A stretch of 64,000 bases of DNA from Skeletonema tropicum (Eukaryota; Bacillariophyta; Thalassiosirophyceae; Thalassiosirales; Thalassiosiraceae). The notes below the pieces were generated by a model, which saw only the letters and a program-made list of their open reading frames with translations, did no database searches and was not told the origin of the DNA. Made by a program: the position numbers and the translations under genes. Positions 1-10,795 of this stretch are shown piece by piece (the stretch's first letter is position 1; each line of letters begins with the position of its first letter). Location of the stretch: contig CM074143.1 of assembly GCA_037178625.1 (NCBI GenBank), forward strand, positions 124,001 through 188,000, written 5' to 3'.

Positions 1-460
1 ACAACTCAATTAAGCGTCTGCATCTGGTGATCAGTAAAACATCTGCAAGCGCACGATTCGATATATCAAGCACAGTTTTACAAAAAGACATTTTCTCGTG
101 ACGAAGAAAGACAAAAACTAAATCGACTAACGCCCGTGTAAAACCTGTATTTCTTTCTCGTACAGACCGATTTAGATGCTCAAAAAGCGCATCTAGTACA
201 GTCAATTTCTCGCTTTCAACAGGTACTTCTTGCTTTCTACATAGGAACACATACAGATCCTACACCGGTAGTCTCTACCGAGGACTCTACGTGTCCCTAA
301 AGTAAACCTTCTCACTAAAAAACACATGTACTGATTCCTACCTATAACTCTGTAGAATAATGGGGGTGAAAAATAATGAATTTTCCCACCTGTAATAGAA
401 GGGCACCTGCGGCCCCCTATTACGCTGCTCTGCACTCCATGAACGGGGGCCCCGAGGGCC
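1..460 (+). repeat. Diverged copy of gypsy-element leader/LTR-like sequence
   Basis: From about 90 to 460 this stretch matches, with many differences, the sequence at about 1739-2101 that leads into the gag frame of the gypsy element. Shared blocks include CCTGTATTTCTTTCT, GGTACTTC...GCTTTCTAC.TAGGAAC, CTCTACGTGTCC and the terminal GGGGCCCCGAGGGCC (446-460). It ends exactly where the duplicated host segment begins. I read it as an older or partial LTR/leader copy; its true 5' end may lie outside the window. No gene is supported here. Confidence 0.6.
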
Positions 461-1799
461 GATGACGATGTCGAGCAGGCGAGTTCTTTGTTAAAGTTAA
501 AGCAATCATCAAAAAATTATGACATCGAACAGCAGTGCCCTAAAGAGAGCAATGGTAGTGCCGCAACTCCAGTGAATACTCATCATCCGTCTGAAACGGA
601 CATACCAGCGTCTACTCCTTCTGGTGAGGAGTCAGCAGTTGACCCAACTAATCTTCCGGCGTTGCTGTATCATGCTGGGGAACAACCTGCTACTGTTCGC
701 GCATATCGCCGCTGCTCAGAAGATCACAGTCTTGTGGGCCGCCAAACCATTCGCGATCATTTATATGATTCTCTGTCTACCAGTAGACTTCCGCGCAGCT
801 GTCTCGACCGCCTGTTTCATGAGTCTTCTGGTTCTACCGTGAAGGATTATCCGTGTCGTAATGCTACTTCGGTTGCTAGACTGTCAGGAGAACGTGATAA
901 TGATGGCACCAATATGGGTGTTGGTAATGTTGATAACGCCCCCTTGGAAGCAGACGATGCTGGTGTATTTCGTAGCAATAATGGCAATGCAGCTCGGCCA
1001 GTTGGAGTTGGAGAAATTCCACAGAACACAAAAGCGTCTGGAACTATTGGATCTATGTTGGGAGAGCTGTCGGAAAAGGTCATTCCAGTTCCAGTTGTGA
1101 CACCTGTAAAAGATACAACATCGTCCATTGCTAGACAAGGTGAGTTATTATACTTGTACGAGTGTCACTGGTACGGTGTACGATTCTGAAAATAAATTTG
1201 TCCTCACGACAAAAATATTTTGAGGTCCGATACTTCACTTCATCGCTGACATTTTTGGTCTTTTCCCAATGTTACTTCCAGCTCCGAATATATCGTTAAA
1301 ACATATAATATTCTTTGTGACAACCTGGCTTCAAAAAGTCCTATGTGTCAAGCAAGTCCGACACAAAGGCATACCTCTGAAGGAGATCAAGAAGCAAAGT
1401 ATGGTCGCTGAACAAAATTTGGTAGACGGTCATCGCGAGACGAAGCTTCGTTTCATTCCGAAACATAAATCACAGGAACTTGATGACATAAAATCGTGTT
1501 AGTGACACTTGGCAACATAATGGACTTACAGAAACACTCCTTAGACAGTCCTGTTTGCCACACCATTTGCGACAGCTTGGTCAGTTCAGGTATATCATCC
1601 CTGGAGAGAAGTTCTTTTCCAATGCAATATTCACAACTTGCATGGAAAATAAATTTGTCTTGAAGACAAATTTATTTTCAATCGCGGCAACATGACAAAT
1701 TAACGACAATCAATAAAGGATACAACAAAGGGAGAATATTTCTCGTGATGAAGAAACATGTCACCTATAATGACAATGTACCTGTATTTCTTTCTGCAA
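461..1799 (+). pseudogene. Truncated second copy of the 8.4-10.6 kb gene
   Basis: This segment is almost base-for-base identical to 9426-10790. It lacks exon 1 and the first part of exon 2 of the intact gene, starting in the middle of exon 2 (codons continue from 461 to about 1139). It retains the exon 2 donor (CAAG/GTGAGT at about 1139) and the exon 3 acceptor (TTCCAG at about 1281). Differences I see are one substitution (about 971, Arg versus Pro codon), a 2-base insertion in exon 3 (about 1494) that shifts the frame to an early stop at 1500-1502, and absence of a 25-base insert found in the other copy. It has no start codon context of its own and is flanked on both sides by gypsy-element sequence, so I call it a duplicated pseudogene fragment. 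Confidence 0.85.
1645..1679. repeat. 35-base perfect palindrome (17-base arms)
   Basis: The left arm GAAAATAAATTTGTCTT and its exact reverse complement are separated by one G. It lies at the end of exon 3 of the truncated gene copy. The same palindrome in the intact copy (around 10608-10667) is split by a 25-base repeat insertion. A related imperfect hairpin lies inside intron 2 (1189-1221 here, 10154-10186 in the other copy). Confidence 0.9.
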
Positions 1800-2164
1800 A
1801 TGACGGTATCCTCGACAGATATAGCCAATCAATTTCTGTAAAAAGCACCTTTAAGCCAGGTACTTCTCGCTTTCTACGTAGGAACAAGTACAAATCCTAC
1901 AGCGGTATGGTCTACAGAGCCTCTACGTGTCCACCAGGTAAACTTTCTCACTAAATAGCTACTATACTGATTCCTACCAAGATCCCTGTAGAAAAAAGTT
2001 TGGAAAAAAATGGAGAATTTGTGACCATAAGGGGTTGGGCACCTCCCGGCCCCGTTATCGACACTTCACTGCGCTTGTTTCGACCCGGGGCCCCGAGGGC
2101 CGATCATGCCAGAACTACGGTAACGTACTATTCCCTTCCACATAATGTTGGACAACACACCTAC
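1680..2164 (+). other. LTR/leader region of the Ty3/gypsy element
   Basis: The sequence leads into the gag frame and resembles 90-460. It includes a GC-rich near-palindrome GGGGCCCCGAGGGCC at 2087-2101, also seen at 446-460 and, inverted, at 6964-6977. The first part (to 1799) is also present after the intact host gene copy (10670-10790), so the exact LTR start is unclear. No primer-binding site was confidently identified. Confidence 0.5.
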
Positions 2165-3574
2165 ATGGTACTCAAACTCATCGAATATGAAAGTCTAATC
2201 TTCGAGCTTGGTTGGGACGACCACGAGAAGAAGCTCATGACTCAACTCATCTTCAATCAGCAAAAAGCGTCCTAGCTAGAAGCCGACATCGCAAACAAAT
2301 TCAACGGTATCACCGGTGATCCTCTCGCTAAGAAGGACATCGACGAATTGAAAAAGACACTATCGCAGCATAAAAAGCAAATCACCCATCATGTGAACTC
2401 TCTGAACGATAATGCAGATCGTGCAGGAGGTATGCTTGGAAAGCTCATGGGTCATTTCGATAAGAAATTCGCTGTCATCATGGACAACTACTTCAATCAG
2501 GGGGGTGCGCCGTACCAAGTGACGAAGTGGAGGGCAGTCAACCATGCATTTTGCAAGGACGCCATGGACTCTTCCAAAATAATGATCCCTCTGATGTCTT
2601 ACACAGGGACGGTCTTCGATGACAAAGACGAAACATCAGACTACTTGATGTGTCGTAAAGCGATGCTCTGCACTCAAACAGAAACAGGGCCTCGTTTGAA
2701 AACTCTTAAGGATATTCTCAAGTGCGCTAATTTATTGTTAGTCGAGCAACATGGTTACGGCCTCGCGGAAGCAACCAGAAACTACTTGGAATCCAACATT
2801 AAATTCCATCGTGCATTCACATGCAAGCAGTGGGTAGGGATGATCACAGCAATCAATCAATATCTACGTCTCCTTACCACCTACAAAGATGATGAACAGT
2901 ACGCGGACAACGCTAGTATTCCACGTGCCAACGTTCCCTACAACGAAGTGGAGCTGTGCAAGATTGTCTTGGCCAGCATGCCCAGAGAGGTTAGGGATAC
3001 TCTTCGAGCGACGTCTCCAAATCGTCCACTTGAAACAGAGCTGGAGCCTTTGGTTGCTCGCATTGACGCCATCTTGGTTCAGCAGAAGACCCAACGCGCT
3101 TCACATCAAACGGATAAGTCTACCAAGAACGGAGCTTCCAACCCCAACCCTAGAAACCAGAAGAAGAATGGTGGAGGTGGCGGTGGAGGTGGTGGTGGTG
3201 GCAATCCAAGTACTAAACCTACGCCTGAAAATCCCAAAGACGGTGGGTGTGGCAACTGTCAGAAGAATGGAGTCAAAGCTTGGTTTACCCATCCTACGGT
3301 TCAATGCCGCAACTACGAAGTCAATGGTCAAAAGAAGAGGCGTGATGGTGAAAACCGTCAACTACGCGATCACGAAAAAGAAGAAGGATCTGTGAAGGAC
3401 CTCATCAAAAGCGAAATTGCAGCCGCACTCAGAGACATGCGTTCTGGTGGTGGTGGTCGTGATCATTACAGGCATGACCGACGTGAGCGCTCTCGTTCTC
3501 GCTCTAGGTCTCGCTCTCGTAGTCCTGAATACCATCGACGCAGCCGTAGCTATCGCCGTCGAGATGACTATTGA
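2165..3574 (+). pseudogene. gag: Gag-like protein of gypsy element, in-frame amber stop
   Basis: This would be the structural RNA-binding protein of the retrotransposon particle. One frame runs from a possible ATG at 2165 to 3574 but is broken by a TAG at 2273-2275; the frame is identical on both sides. The region after the stop has a capsid-like helical part, a poly-Gly run (about 3170-3205), a stretched zinc-knuckle-like motif CGNCQKNGVKAWFTHPTVQC (C-x2-C-x10-H-x4-C, wider than the usual C-x2-C-x4-H-x4-C) and an Arg/Ser-dipeptide-rich tail (about 3488-3560) resembling SR splicing factors. Pol starts 21 bases downstream in another frame. The stop is either a decay mutation or a readthrough signal; decay is more likely given other lesions in the element. 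Confidence 0.75.
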
Positions 3575-3595
3575 ATCATTGGGTCCGACACTCGA

Positions 3596-5755
3596 ATGGA
3601 AAATAGTAACTTAAAAGTAAATAATGAATCTGATTCTTATGAACGTTCAGTTAAACGAAGGAAACCTAATACTATCGATTTCGATTTGTATAACCTTGAC
3701 CATTCGCCGATTAAAGGTGTCATACCCGATTGGAGCGGTGTAAAAGACATGCACGCATCGCTTCGTCAAAAAGTAATCAGGGGAAATGGACTTAAGACTG
3801 TTGTTGTCGCAGCGTCCCTGACCAAGAAGGGAAACCGTAACTCACGCCCCTTGGTTTTATTACTTGACTCCGGTGCAGATGATGACATCATCTTTCTGCC
3901 CGATGAAGAAGTAAAGGCTTTTGACCCTATACCTCTAGCTCATCCAAACGTGTGGACTACGTCCAATGGCCAGTTCAACACAGGTGAAGTCGCAGAACTA
4001 TCTTTCTTGCTTCCGGAGTATTCTCAAAGTAAGATTATGTCTTGTACTGCTGACATCAGACGCATCCACAACAGGAGGAGCGTTCAATACGACGCCATTA
4101 TTGGTGTTAAAACCCTTCATGCTTGGGGAGTTACTATGCATTTCAAAGAGAAAGTCCTTGAAATTGATGGCATCTCCCGTCCTATGAAAAACAAGGACGA
4201 ATTCAAAGATGAAAACGTCTTGATGAACATCTATAATGAAGCCCTAGAGCCTCAGTCAACCAAAGAGGAGACTGACAGAGCCGTCAAGATTTTGGATGCC
4301 AAGTATGAAGCCGCCGATCTAGAAAAGATCGTCGATGAAAATTGCTCTCATCTCTCCAGAATGCAGAGACTTCAACTACTCAACTTACTCAAGAAACATG
4401 AGAAGATGTTTAGCGGATCTCTCGGTGAATGGAAAGGTGAGGAAGTCCATTTTGAGCTTAAGCCAGATGTGAAACCGTTCCGTGGTAGACCGTTTGATGT
4501 CCCACAGATACACAAAGCAACAATTATGAAAGAACTTCAACGCTTAATTGATATAGGAGTTCTGGAGCAGGTGCAACAAGCAGACTGGCTCAGTCCATCT
4601 TTTATTATTCCTAAGTCAGACGGCACAGTCCGCTTCCTCTCCGACTTCCGCCAGCTTAACAAAGCGCTAGTGCGACGCCCCTTCCCGCTTCCTAAGGTAT
4701 CGGGTATGTTGCAACAGATGGAAGGCTTTACTTTTGCCTCAGCGATTGATCTCAATATGGGATATTACCATTTGAAGCTTGATCTCGAGACGATGAAGAT
4801 TTGCGCCATTGTATTTCCTTGGGGAATTTACAGGTACAAAAGACTTCCAATGGGAGTTGCTTGTAGCCCGGACATCTTCCAAAGTAAAATGAGTTCACTC
4901 TTTGCTGAGTTGGACTACGTGCAGGCTTACATTGATGATTTGCTCTGCCTATCCAAAGGAACCTTTGAAGACCACCTGGAGAAACTCGACGTGGTATTAC
5001 AAAAATTAAGCGACGCTGGTCTGCAGGTCAACGCAGCCAAAAGTAAATTCGCAGCCGTAGAGATTGATTACCTTGGGTATCATCTCACCAAACAAGGAAT
5101 TGCACCACAACATTCCAAAGTCGCCGCTATCCTTGCTCTCAAACCACCTCGTAACGTGAAAGATCTTCGACGTTGCCTCGGTATTATTCAGTATTACCGT
5201 GACCTGTGGGTAAAAGAACACAGCTCCTCGCTCCACTCACTGATCTAGTTGGAGAATGTGGAACCACTAAACGCTCTACCAAAAAGAAGCCGCCGTGGCG
5301 GTGGGAGCAGGTTCATCAGGATGCTTTTGATGAGATCAAGAAGGTAATCGCCCGAGATGTTATCCTGGCCTACCCGAACTTCGGTGAAGAGTTCACTATC
5401 TTTACTGATGCTTCAACTCGCCAGCTTGGGGGAGTGATTACGCAAAATAACCGTCCCATTGCCTTTTTCAGCCGGAAGTTAACTGCCGCGCAAATGAAGT
5501 ACACTGTGACGGAACTTGAATTGCTTTCTATCGTCGAACTCTTGAAAGAATTCAAAGGTATGCTGCTTGGACAGAAGCTGGTGATTTATACAGATCATCA
5601 GAATCTCGTTCGAGATAGCTTAGGCAGCACCTCTGACAGAGTGCAGAGATGGAATCTACTCCTCAATGAGTATGGAGCCGACATTAGGTACATCAAGGGT
5701 GTTGATAATACCGTTGCTGATGCCATTAGTCGATTAGATTATTGCCCAAAAATCA
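3596..5755 (+). pseudogene. pol: Ty3/gypsy pol: protease, reverse transcriptase, RNase H (frameshifted)
   Basis: The first frame (3596-5248) carries a retropepsin-type active site LLLDSGADDD (residues about 88-97) and a reverse transcriptase with LSDFRQLNK, FPLPKVSGML, the LPMGV block and catalytic YIDD near residue 445, typical of Ty3/gypsy. At about 5210-5217 the reading must move by one base (an A-run, GTAAAAGA) to enter the frame starting at 5206. That frame carries the tether and RNase H (FTDASTRQLGG, TELELLSIVELLKEF, YTDHQNL, VADAISRLD). A single lost A is the simplest explanation. The plus-strand frame then meets an inverted repeat at 5741-5755, and the integrase continues on the opposite strand. 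Confidence 0.85.
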
Positions 5756-6905
5756 CGTCCAAAAATTGCTTCACCAGGAGTAGCCTTGAGCACGGTGTGG
5801 TAAGTAGATCGAATTGCCCATGCAGCATTTGTGATAAATTGGTCAATTCGGTGGCCATCGACGGTATCATCGTCGTCGAGGCCCGAGGTGCGGAGCATGT
5901 CGTTAAAGACTCCGTGAACTCGTTCTAAAATCGCATTAGCTTGCGGATTCTTACTGGTAGTCGGCTTACGTCCAATCTGATACTGTTCACACAGATCCTT
6001 CAGATGCAGTTCGAATTCAGAACCATTATCACACACCAAATACTTCGGGCGCGGATAACGACTTAACCAGCACTTATTCAAGAGGTGGGAAACTGTAGCG
6101 GAAGTTTTATCAATGATTTCTACTTCGACAGTTTTTCCTGTCCGAGGACATTTCTTCTCGATCATCCTATTAGGGAGTTCGACTATTTCGAACCATCCAG
6201 TAGCAGCGTCAATCATGGTTAAACACATGAAATCCATTTCAGTTCCATCTTTTGATTTGATTGTTGTTGGACCGATTAAATCGCAATGGAGCGTCTGCCA
6301 TGGAACAACGATCGCATCCTTAGGAGGAAGTTGACCGTACTTACGCTTGCGTGCCTTAGATTTCTGACACCTGGGACAATATTTACACAATCTACAGATT
6401 TGTGCACTCATGCCACGCCAATACATGACGGCGCCGATAGTACCTTCCATACGGTCAGTACCAGGATGTTGAGGCAGATAGTGGTGATACCACATAAGAA
6501 CTTTAGATTGCAGCTTCTCAGGGATGATGAGCTTCGGACGAGCCGAAGGTCTGTCCTTTCGAACCAAGACAACAGTGTCGTCTATGATCATCTTCTGATT
6601 ACGACTGTCGGCACCAGGCCGTTCGAAAATGTGCTTCATCTTTGGATCTTCCCGTTGGGCATCTGCTATCTCCTTGACGGTGACTGGGTAAATTTCCTCG
6701 TCATCGGCTGCTGAATTTGCAAACACATGTGACATGCAATCCTTTGGCTCTATCACATCTTCTCTATCCAGAACACACTCATCATCGTTTTGATAATGAG
6801 AGAAGAGAGAGACCAGCTTATTCCACTTGCGGTGAGAATATTCTGACCTGAAGTTCCCTTTGCTGTCGAGTTCGTCTTCTGGATGAGGGTTGATTTTTGG
6901 GCAAT
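5741..6905. mobile_element. Inverted segment bounded by perfect 15-base inverted repeats
   Basis: ATTGCCCAAAAATCA at 5741-5755 is the exact reverse complement of TGATTTTTGGGCAAT at 6891-6905. Between them the integrase lies on the minus strand while gag, protease, RT and RNase H are on the plus strand. Re-inverting the segment on paper places RNase H and integrase in one continuous frame, so an inversion at these repeats is the simplest history. Confidence 0.85.
5756..6890 (-). pseudogene. int: Gypsy integrase segment, inverted relative to gag-pol
   Basis: The minus-strand frame encodes the integrase expected after RNase H. It shows an HHCC zinc-binding N-terminus (WYHHYLPQHPGT ... CKYCPRCQKSK) and a DDE core with HCDLIGP, YLVCDNGSEFE and NPQANAILERVHG, followed by the GEAIFGRD end block. 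All three acidic residues are present. The frame remains open to 6993, but sequence beyond 6905 lies outside the inverted segment and is probably not integrase. Flanking 15-base inverted repeats (5741-5755 and 6891-6905) show that the segment was flipped in place: at 5755 the RNase H frame and this frame share the same CPKI codons. The integrase C-terminal domain appears missing. Confidence 0.85.
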
Positions 6906-6963
6906 GAAATGGTGCGCGCGGCGATTTGTGACTGCATGTTGTGTGTGGTGTGTAGTGCGGCGC

Positions 6964-7142
6964 GGGCCCTCGGGGCCTGTTTTTTTTTTGCAATGTACCC
7001 GTCTATAAATTTGCTCTGCAATGCTTGTTTTTGTAACATAAATGTGTCATGATGTCAAAATTATTCTGTGGATTTCGTGTTGGATTTTTTTTTGCAATGT
7101 ATCCGTCTATAAAGTTGCTCTGCAATGCTTGTTTAATAACAT
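6964..7142. repeat. GC-rich motif followed by a 50-60-base direct repeat pair
   Basis: GGGCCCTCGGGGCC at 6964-6977 is the reverse complement form of the GC block ending both leader copies. Downstream, TTTTGCAATGTACCCGTCTA with its following bases (about 6980-7034) is repeated at about 7086-7137 with few changes, roughly 105 bases apart. This probably marks the 3' boundary zone of the gypsy element. No gene is supported. Confidence 0.6.
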
Positions 7143-8389
7143 TCTTATAACAGAAACGTTTTATAGTACATACTCACTTACTTACTTAGAGCCGTTCCAA
7201 GCAAAATTGCATCGTAGATGCATAAGATTTTGATAGCAGCTAACAAAAAAGTGCAGCGCGCTGTCCGAGCAACCTGGAGCGCAACTGCATGCATGCATGT
7301 TTTTTCGTTCGACAGTCAGTATCTAACATGATAGCCGCTACTCTCATAGCCACCACGTTGCACAAACCCTACCAATAGTAATATCCAGTGAACTATATCG
7401 CAGACAACACCCTTTGCAACTATTCAGCCGCAGGGTTTTATTATTACAACTGTCTACACCGCATAAATAAATGACTAATACATGCTACATAAATGTCATT
7501 TCTGTCTATGATGTTGCTATTTTTATCCAGCCTATTGCAATATTATGGACAATAAATAGCCGACACTTCTGATATATAATAATGTTGATGAGTTGCGGTC
7601 TTTAGAGCCGCTCGATCCGCCGTCTACAGGCTTATTGTTGTGTTAGAGTGTCAAATTATTTATGCAATTTTGTGCACATCTTGTGTCCTTGGTATTTTGG
7701 AGGTGTGGGGGGGCTTTAATGGTCATTCCGAGCAACCAGAATCTCACTTCATATTACCATCGGCGATGGGTAGCGGAGGGGTAGTGCCTATAGATGTTTA
7801 TCATCTTCGATGGGTGCAGGGAAGGTGGTTGTTTTCATTTCAAATCTCAATGAAGTGGATTGCAATGATATTATCTCCACCCCTACAGCAGCCGAAACGC
7901 CACACTGCTGCGAAAAAATCGCCATAATGTCGTTTAAGGGATGGGCCATCGATACCTTATGAAATATACTCATGGACTGAGATAGGCGGCCATACTAGGG
8001 GTGCCATTGTAGGCCATTGTGGTGGCATCTTTTTCTCTTTTTCTGCACGATCATCGATCATGCAAAAACCGAGTTACCGATCGCGTTTGACAGTACTTTA
8101 TATCGATCGCGTTTTACATATTCTCAAATATATGACGTCACTTGTTCCTCTCCTAACTTCAACGTGTCAGCTTCTCTGCTGGCAGGAAGAACATGTCGCC
8201 ATCCGTGACTTTTCCGCGCAGCCACTCATCGACTATCATGCTACGGAACACCACATGCAATTAGAAGAGTGCATAAATAATAATGAGTGGCTTGCGTATG
8301 ACATTCCTCGCACGCAAATCAATATCTTAAATATGTGACCATTACGGACCGGCATAACCAAACCACGAACAAAATTGACCGTATAAAAT
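7143..8389. other. Intergenic stretch
   Basis: AT-rich sequence with stops in all frames and only short incidental ORFs (for example 7640-7927 and 8017-8208). It contains a run of alternating GCATGCATGCATG (about 7288-7300). I see no convincing exon, RNA gene or repeat family here. The promoter of the gene starting at 8390 presumably lies at its end. Confidence 0.5.
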
Positions 8390-10620
8390 ATGCACACTTC
8401 AAGAGAGAAAGCGCAGCAACAGCAACCATCCTCTTCCGACGTGAACAGCAAGAGCGCTCGGAAGGGTGTTAGATGCTCATTTCTGTCTATTCGTCAAATA
8501 ATTTACAACGTCCAATGGCCGAAAGTGCGTGTAGGCGATCATATCTTCCGCGAAATAGTAGAATTACAATCATCGCGCAATCCATGCTTCGAACACTCTA
8601 CTGATCCACATACTCTTCTGAGGCTTGTTCTTTCCTCTTGCAATATGCGTGAACTAAAACATGTATTGTCTGAGCTAGGATGCGTAATGGATCTATATCG
8701 CACCAGACAGGAACAATTATCTATCGCTTACAATGTCATTTCCAATCGCAACGTTACCTGTAACGGTTCAAGCTCGGCTCAGTTCTACAAATCGGATGCA
8801 GAAAGCAAAGCTGGAATAATGAATTATGGCCGTTGTGTAAATAACAGTCATAACTTGCAGTCGTTGGCTGCTCCAGAGTGTTCCAGCGTATTGTCTAATG
8901 GGTAAGTCCGAAAGTGTATTGTTAAGATGAGCTGAAATTGGAAGAAGCGTCTTATGTGATTCAGAATTTCATGTATAAGCGAAACGCTTAACACTGCGTA
9001 AAACATTACGTAGATTGATCGTACGAACATAGAAAGGATCGCTCATTCATCTACATTTAAGTCGCTTTTTGCTGTGTGGTATTAACCTTCCATAGAGTTC
9101 ATGCCAAAAATAAAATTGTGATGTATGCAAATTTATTTTAAACTTGAACTGGTATTGTTTCTCCCATATGAATGTCGTCATGTCAAAAACTAATCACTTA
9201 TCCTTACTTATCCCTATTTTCATTTACTTCAGCAATGGCGGTGTGACAGCGGGCAACAAAAAAGATGTTGTCGACAACAACAAGAACGAGCATGATATAC
9301 CTCTTCTGCAGACAAAGCAAGGCGATTGCATCTCTCCCGCTCATGTTAGATGCACTAACTTTGAGCAGGCAGAAGCATTTGATGCATCATGCAAATCATG
9401 GAGATCATGCGATAATAATAATGATTATGACGATGTCGAGCAGGCGAGTTCTTTGTTAAAGTTAAAGCAATCATCAAAAAATTATGACATCGAACAGCAG
9501 TGCCCTAAAGAGAGCAATGGTAGTGCCGCAACTCCAGTGAATACTCATCATCCGTCTGAAACGGACATACCAGCGTCTACTCCTTCTGGTGAGGAGTCAG
9601 CAGTTGACCCAACTAATCTTCCGGCGTTGCTGTATCATGCTGGGGAACAACCTGCTACTGTTCGCGCATATCGCCGCTGCTCAGAAGATCACAGTCTTGT
9701 GGGCCGCCAAACCATTCGCGATCATTTATATGATTCTCTGTCTACCAGTAGACTTCCGCGCAGCTGTCTCGACCGCCTGTTTCATGAGTCTTCTGGTTCT
9801 ACCGTGAAGGATTATCCGTGTCGTAATGCTACTTCGGTTGCTAGACTGTCAGGAGAACGTGATAATGATGGCACCAATATGGGTGTTGGTAATGTTGATA
9901 ACGCCCCCTTGGAAGCAGACGATGCTGGTGTATTTCCTAGCAATAATGGCAATGCAGCTCGGCCAGTTGGAGTTGGAGAAATTCCACAGAACACAAAAGC
10001 GTCTGGAACTATTGGATCTATGTTGGGAGAGCTGTCGGAAAAGGTCATTCCAGTTCCAGTTGTGACACCTGTAAAAGATACAACATCGTCCATTGCTAGA
10101 CAAGGTGAGTTATTATACTTGTACGAGTGTCACTGGTACGGTGTACGATTCTGAAAATAAATTTGTCCTCACGACAAAAATATTTTGAGGTCCGATACTT
10201 CACTTCATCGCTGACATTTTTGGTCTTTTCCCAATGTTACTTCCAGCTCCGAATATATCGTTAAAACATATAATATTCTTTGTGACAACCTGGCTTCAAA
10301 AAGTCCTATGTGTCAAGCAAGTCCGACACAAAGGCATACCTCTGAAGGAGATCAAGAAGCAAAGTATGGTCGCTGAACAAAATTTGGTAGACGGTCATCG
10401 CGAGACGAAGCTTCGTTTCATTCCGAAACATAAATCACAGGAACTTGATGACATAATCGTGTTAGTGACACTTGGCAACATAATGGACTTACAGAAACAC
10501 TCCTTAGACAGTCCTGTTTGCCACACCATTTGCGACAGCTTGGTCAGTTCAGGTATATCATCCCTGGAGAGAAGTTCTTTTCCAATGCAATATTCACAAC
10601 TTGCATGGAAAATACTTTAA
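8390..10620 (+). CDS. Unrecognised three-exon protein, intact copy
   Basis: Model: join(8390..8901, 9233..10104, 10247..10620). The donor at 8902 (GG/GTAAGT) and acceptor at 9231-9232 (TTCAG) keep frame by a split Gly codon. The donor at 10105 (CAAG/GTGAGT) and acceptor at 10245-10246 (TTCCAG) keep frame by a split Ala codon. The predicted protein is about 585 residues. The N-terminal exon has a compact charged/hydrophobic part (KVRVGDHIFREIV, LRLVLSSCNMRELKHVLSEL) that may fold; exon 2 is largely low-complexity, rich in Ser, Asn, Asp and Pro; exon 3 is basic. I do not recognise the family. The stop at 10618-10620 is supplied by a 25-base insertion of an interspersed repeat that the duplicate copy lacks. 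Confidence 0.65.
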
Positions 10621-10637
10621 AATTTCTGTTATATTAT
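10613..10637. repeat. Fragment of interspersed short repeat (copy 1)
   Basis: ACTTTAAAATTTCTGTTATA and following bases match one end of a repeat found at least seven more times in the window (15450, 15544, 17392, 23614, 24645, 49531, 63351). The duplicate locus at 1650 lacks these 25 bases, so this copy is an insertion here or a precise loss there. Confidence 0.75.
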
Positions 10638-10795
10638 TAAATTTGTCTTGAAGACAAATTTATTTTCAATCGCGGCAACATGACAAATTAACGACAATCA
10701 ATAAAGGATACAACAAAGGGAGAATATTTCTCGTGATGAAGAAACATGTCACCTATAATGACAATGTACCTGTATTTCTTTCTGCAAATTCACCG

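Noticed and set aside
847..1138. Minus-strand ORFs inside the duplicated gene copies (also 9812-10103)
   Set aside because: They are antisense shadows of exon 2, occurring identically in both copies because the DNA is duplicated.
5206..5248. Programmed -1 frameshift between RT and RNase H
   Set aside because: The slip site GTAAAAGA is not a canonical heptamer, and gypsy elements normally fuse RT and RNase H in one frame; a lost A in a homopolymer is simpler.
6906..6993. N-terminal extension of the minus-strand integrase ORF
   Set aside because: Lies outside the 15-base inverted repeat, so it is the complement of plus-strand element end sequence and not part of integrase.
7640..7927. 95-residue ORF in the 7-8 kb spacer
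   Set aside because: No protein-like pattern, no splice continuation, typical of chance ORFs in this composition.
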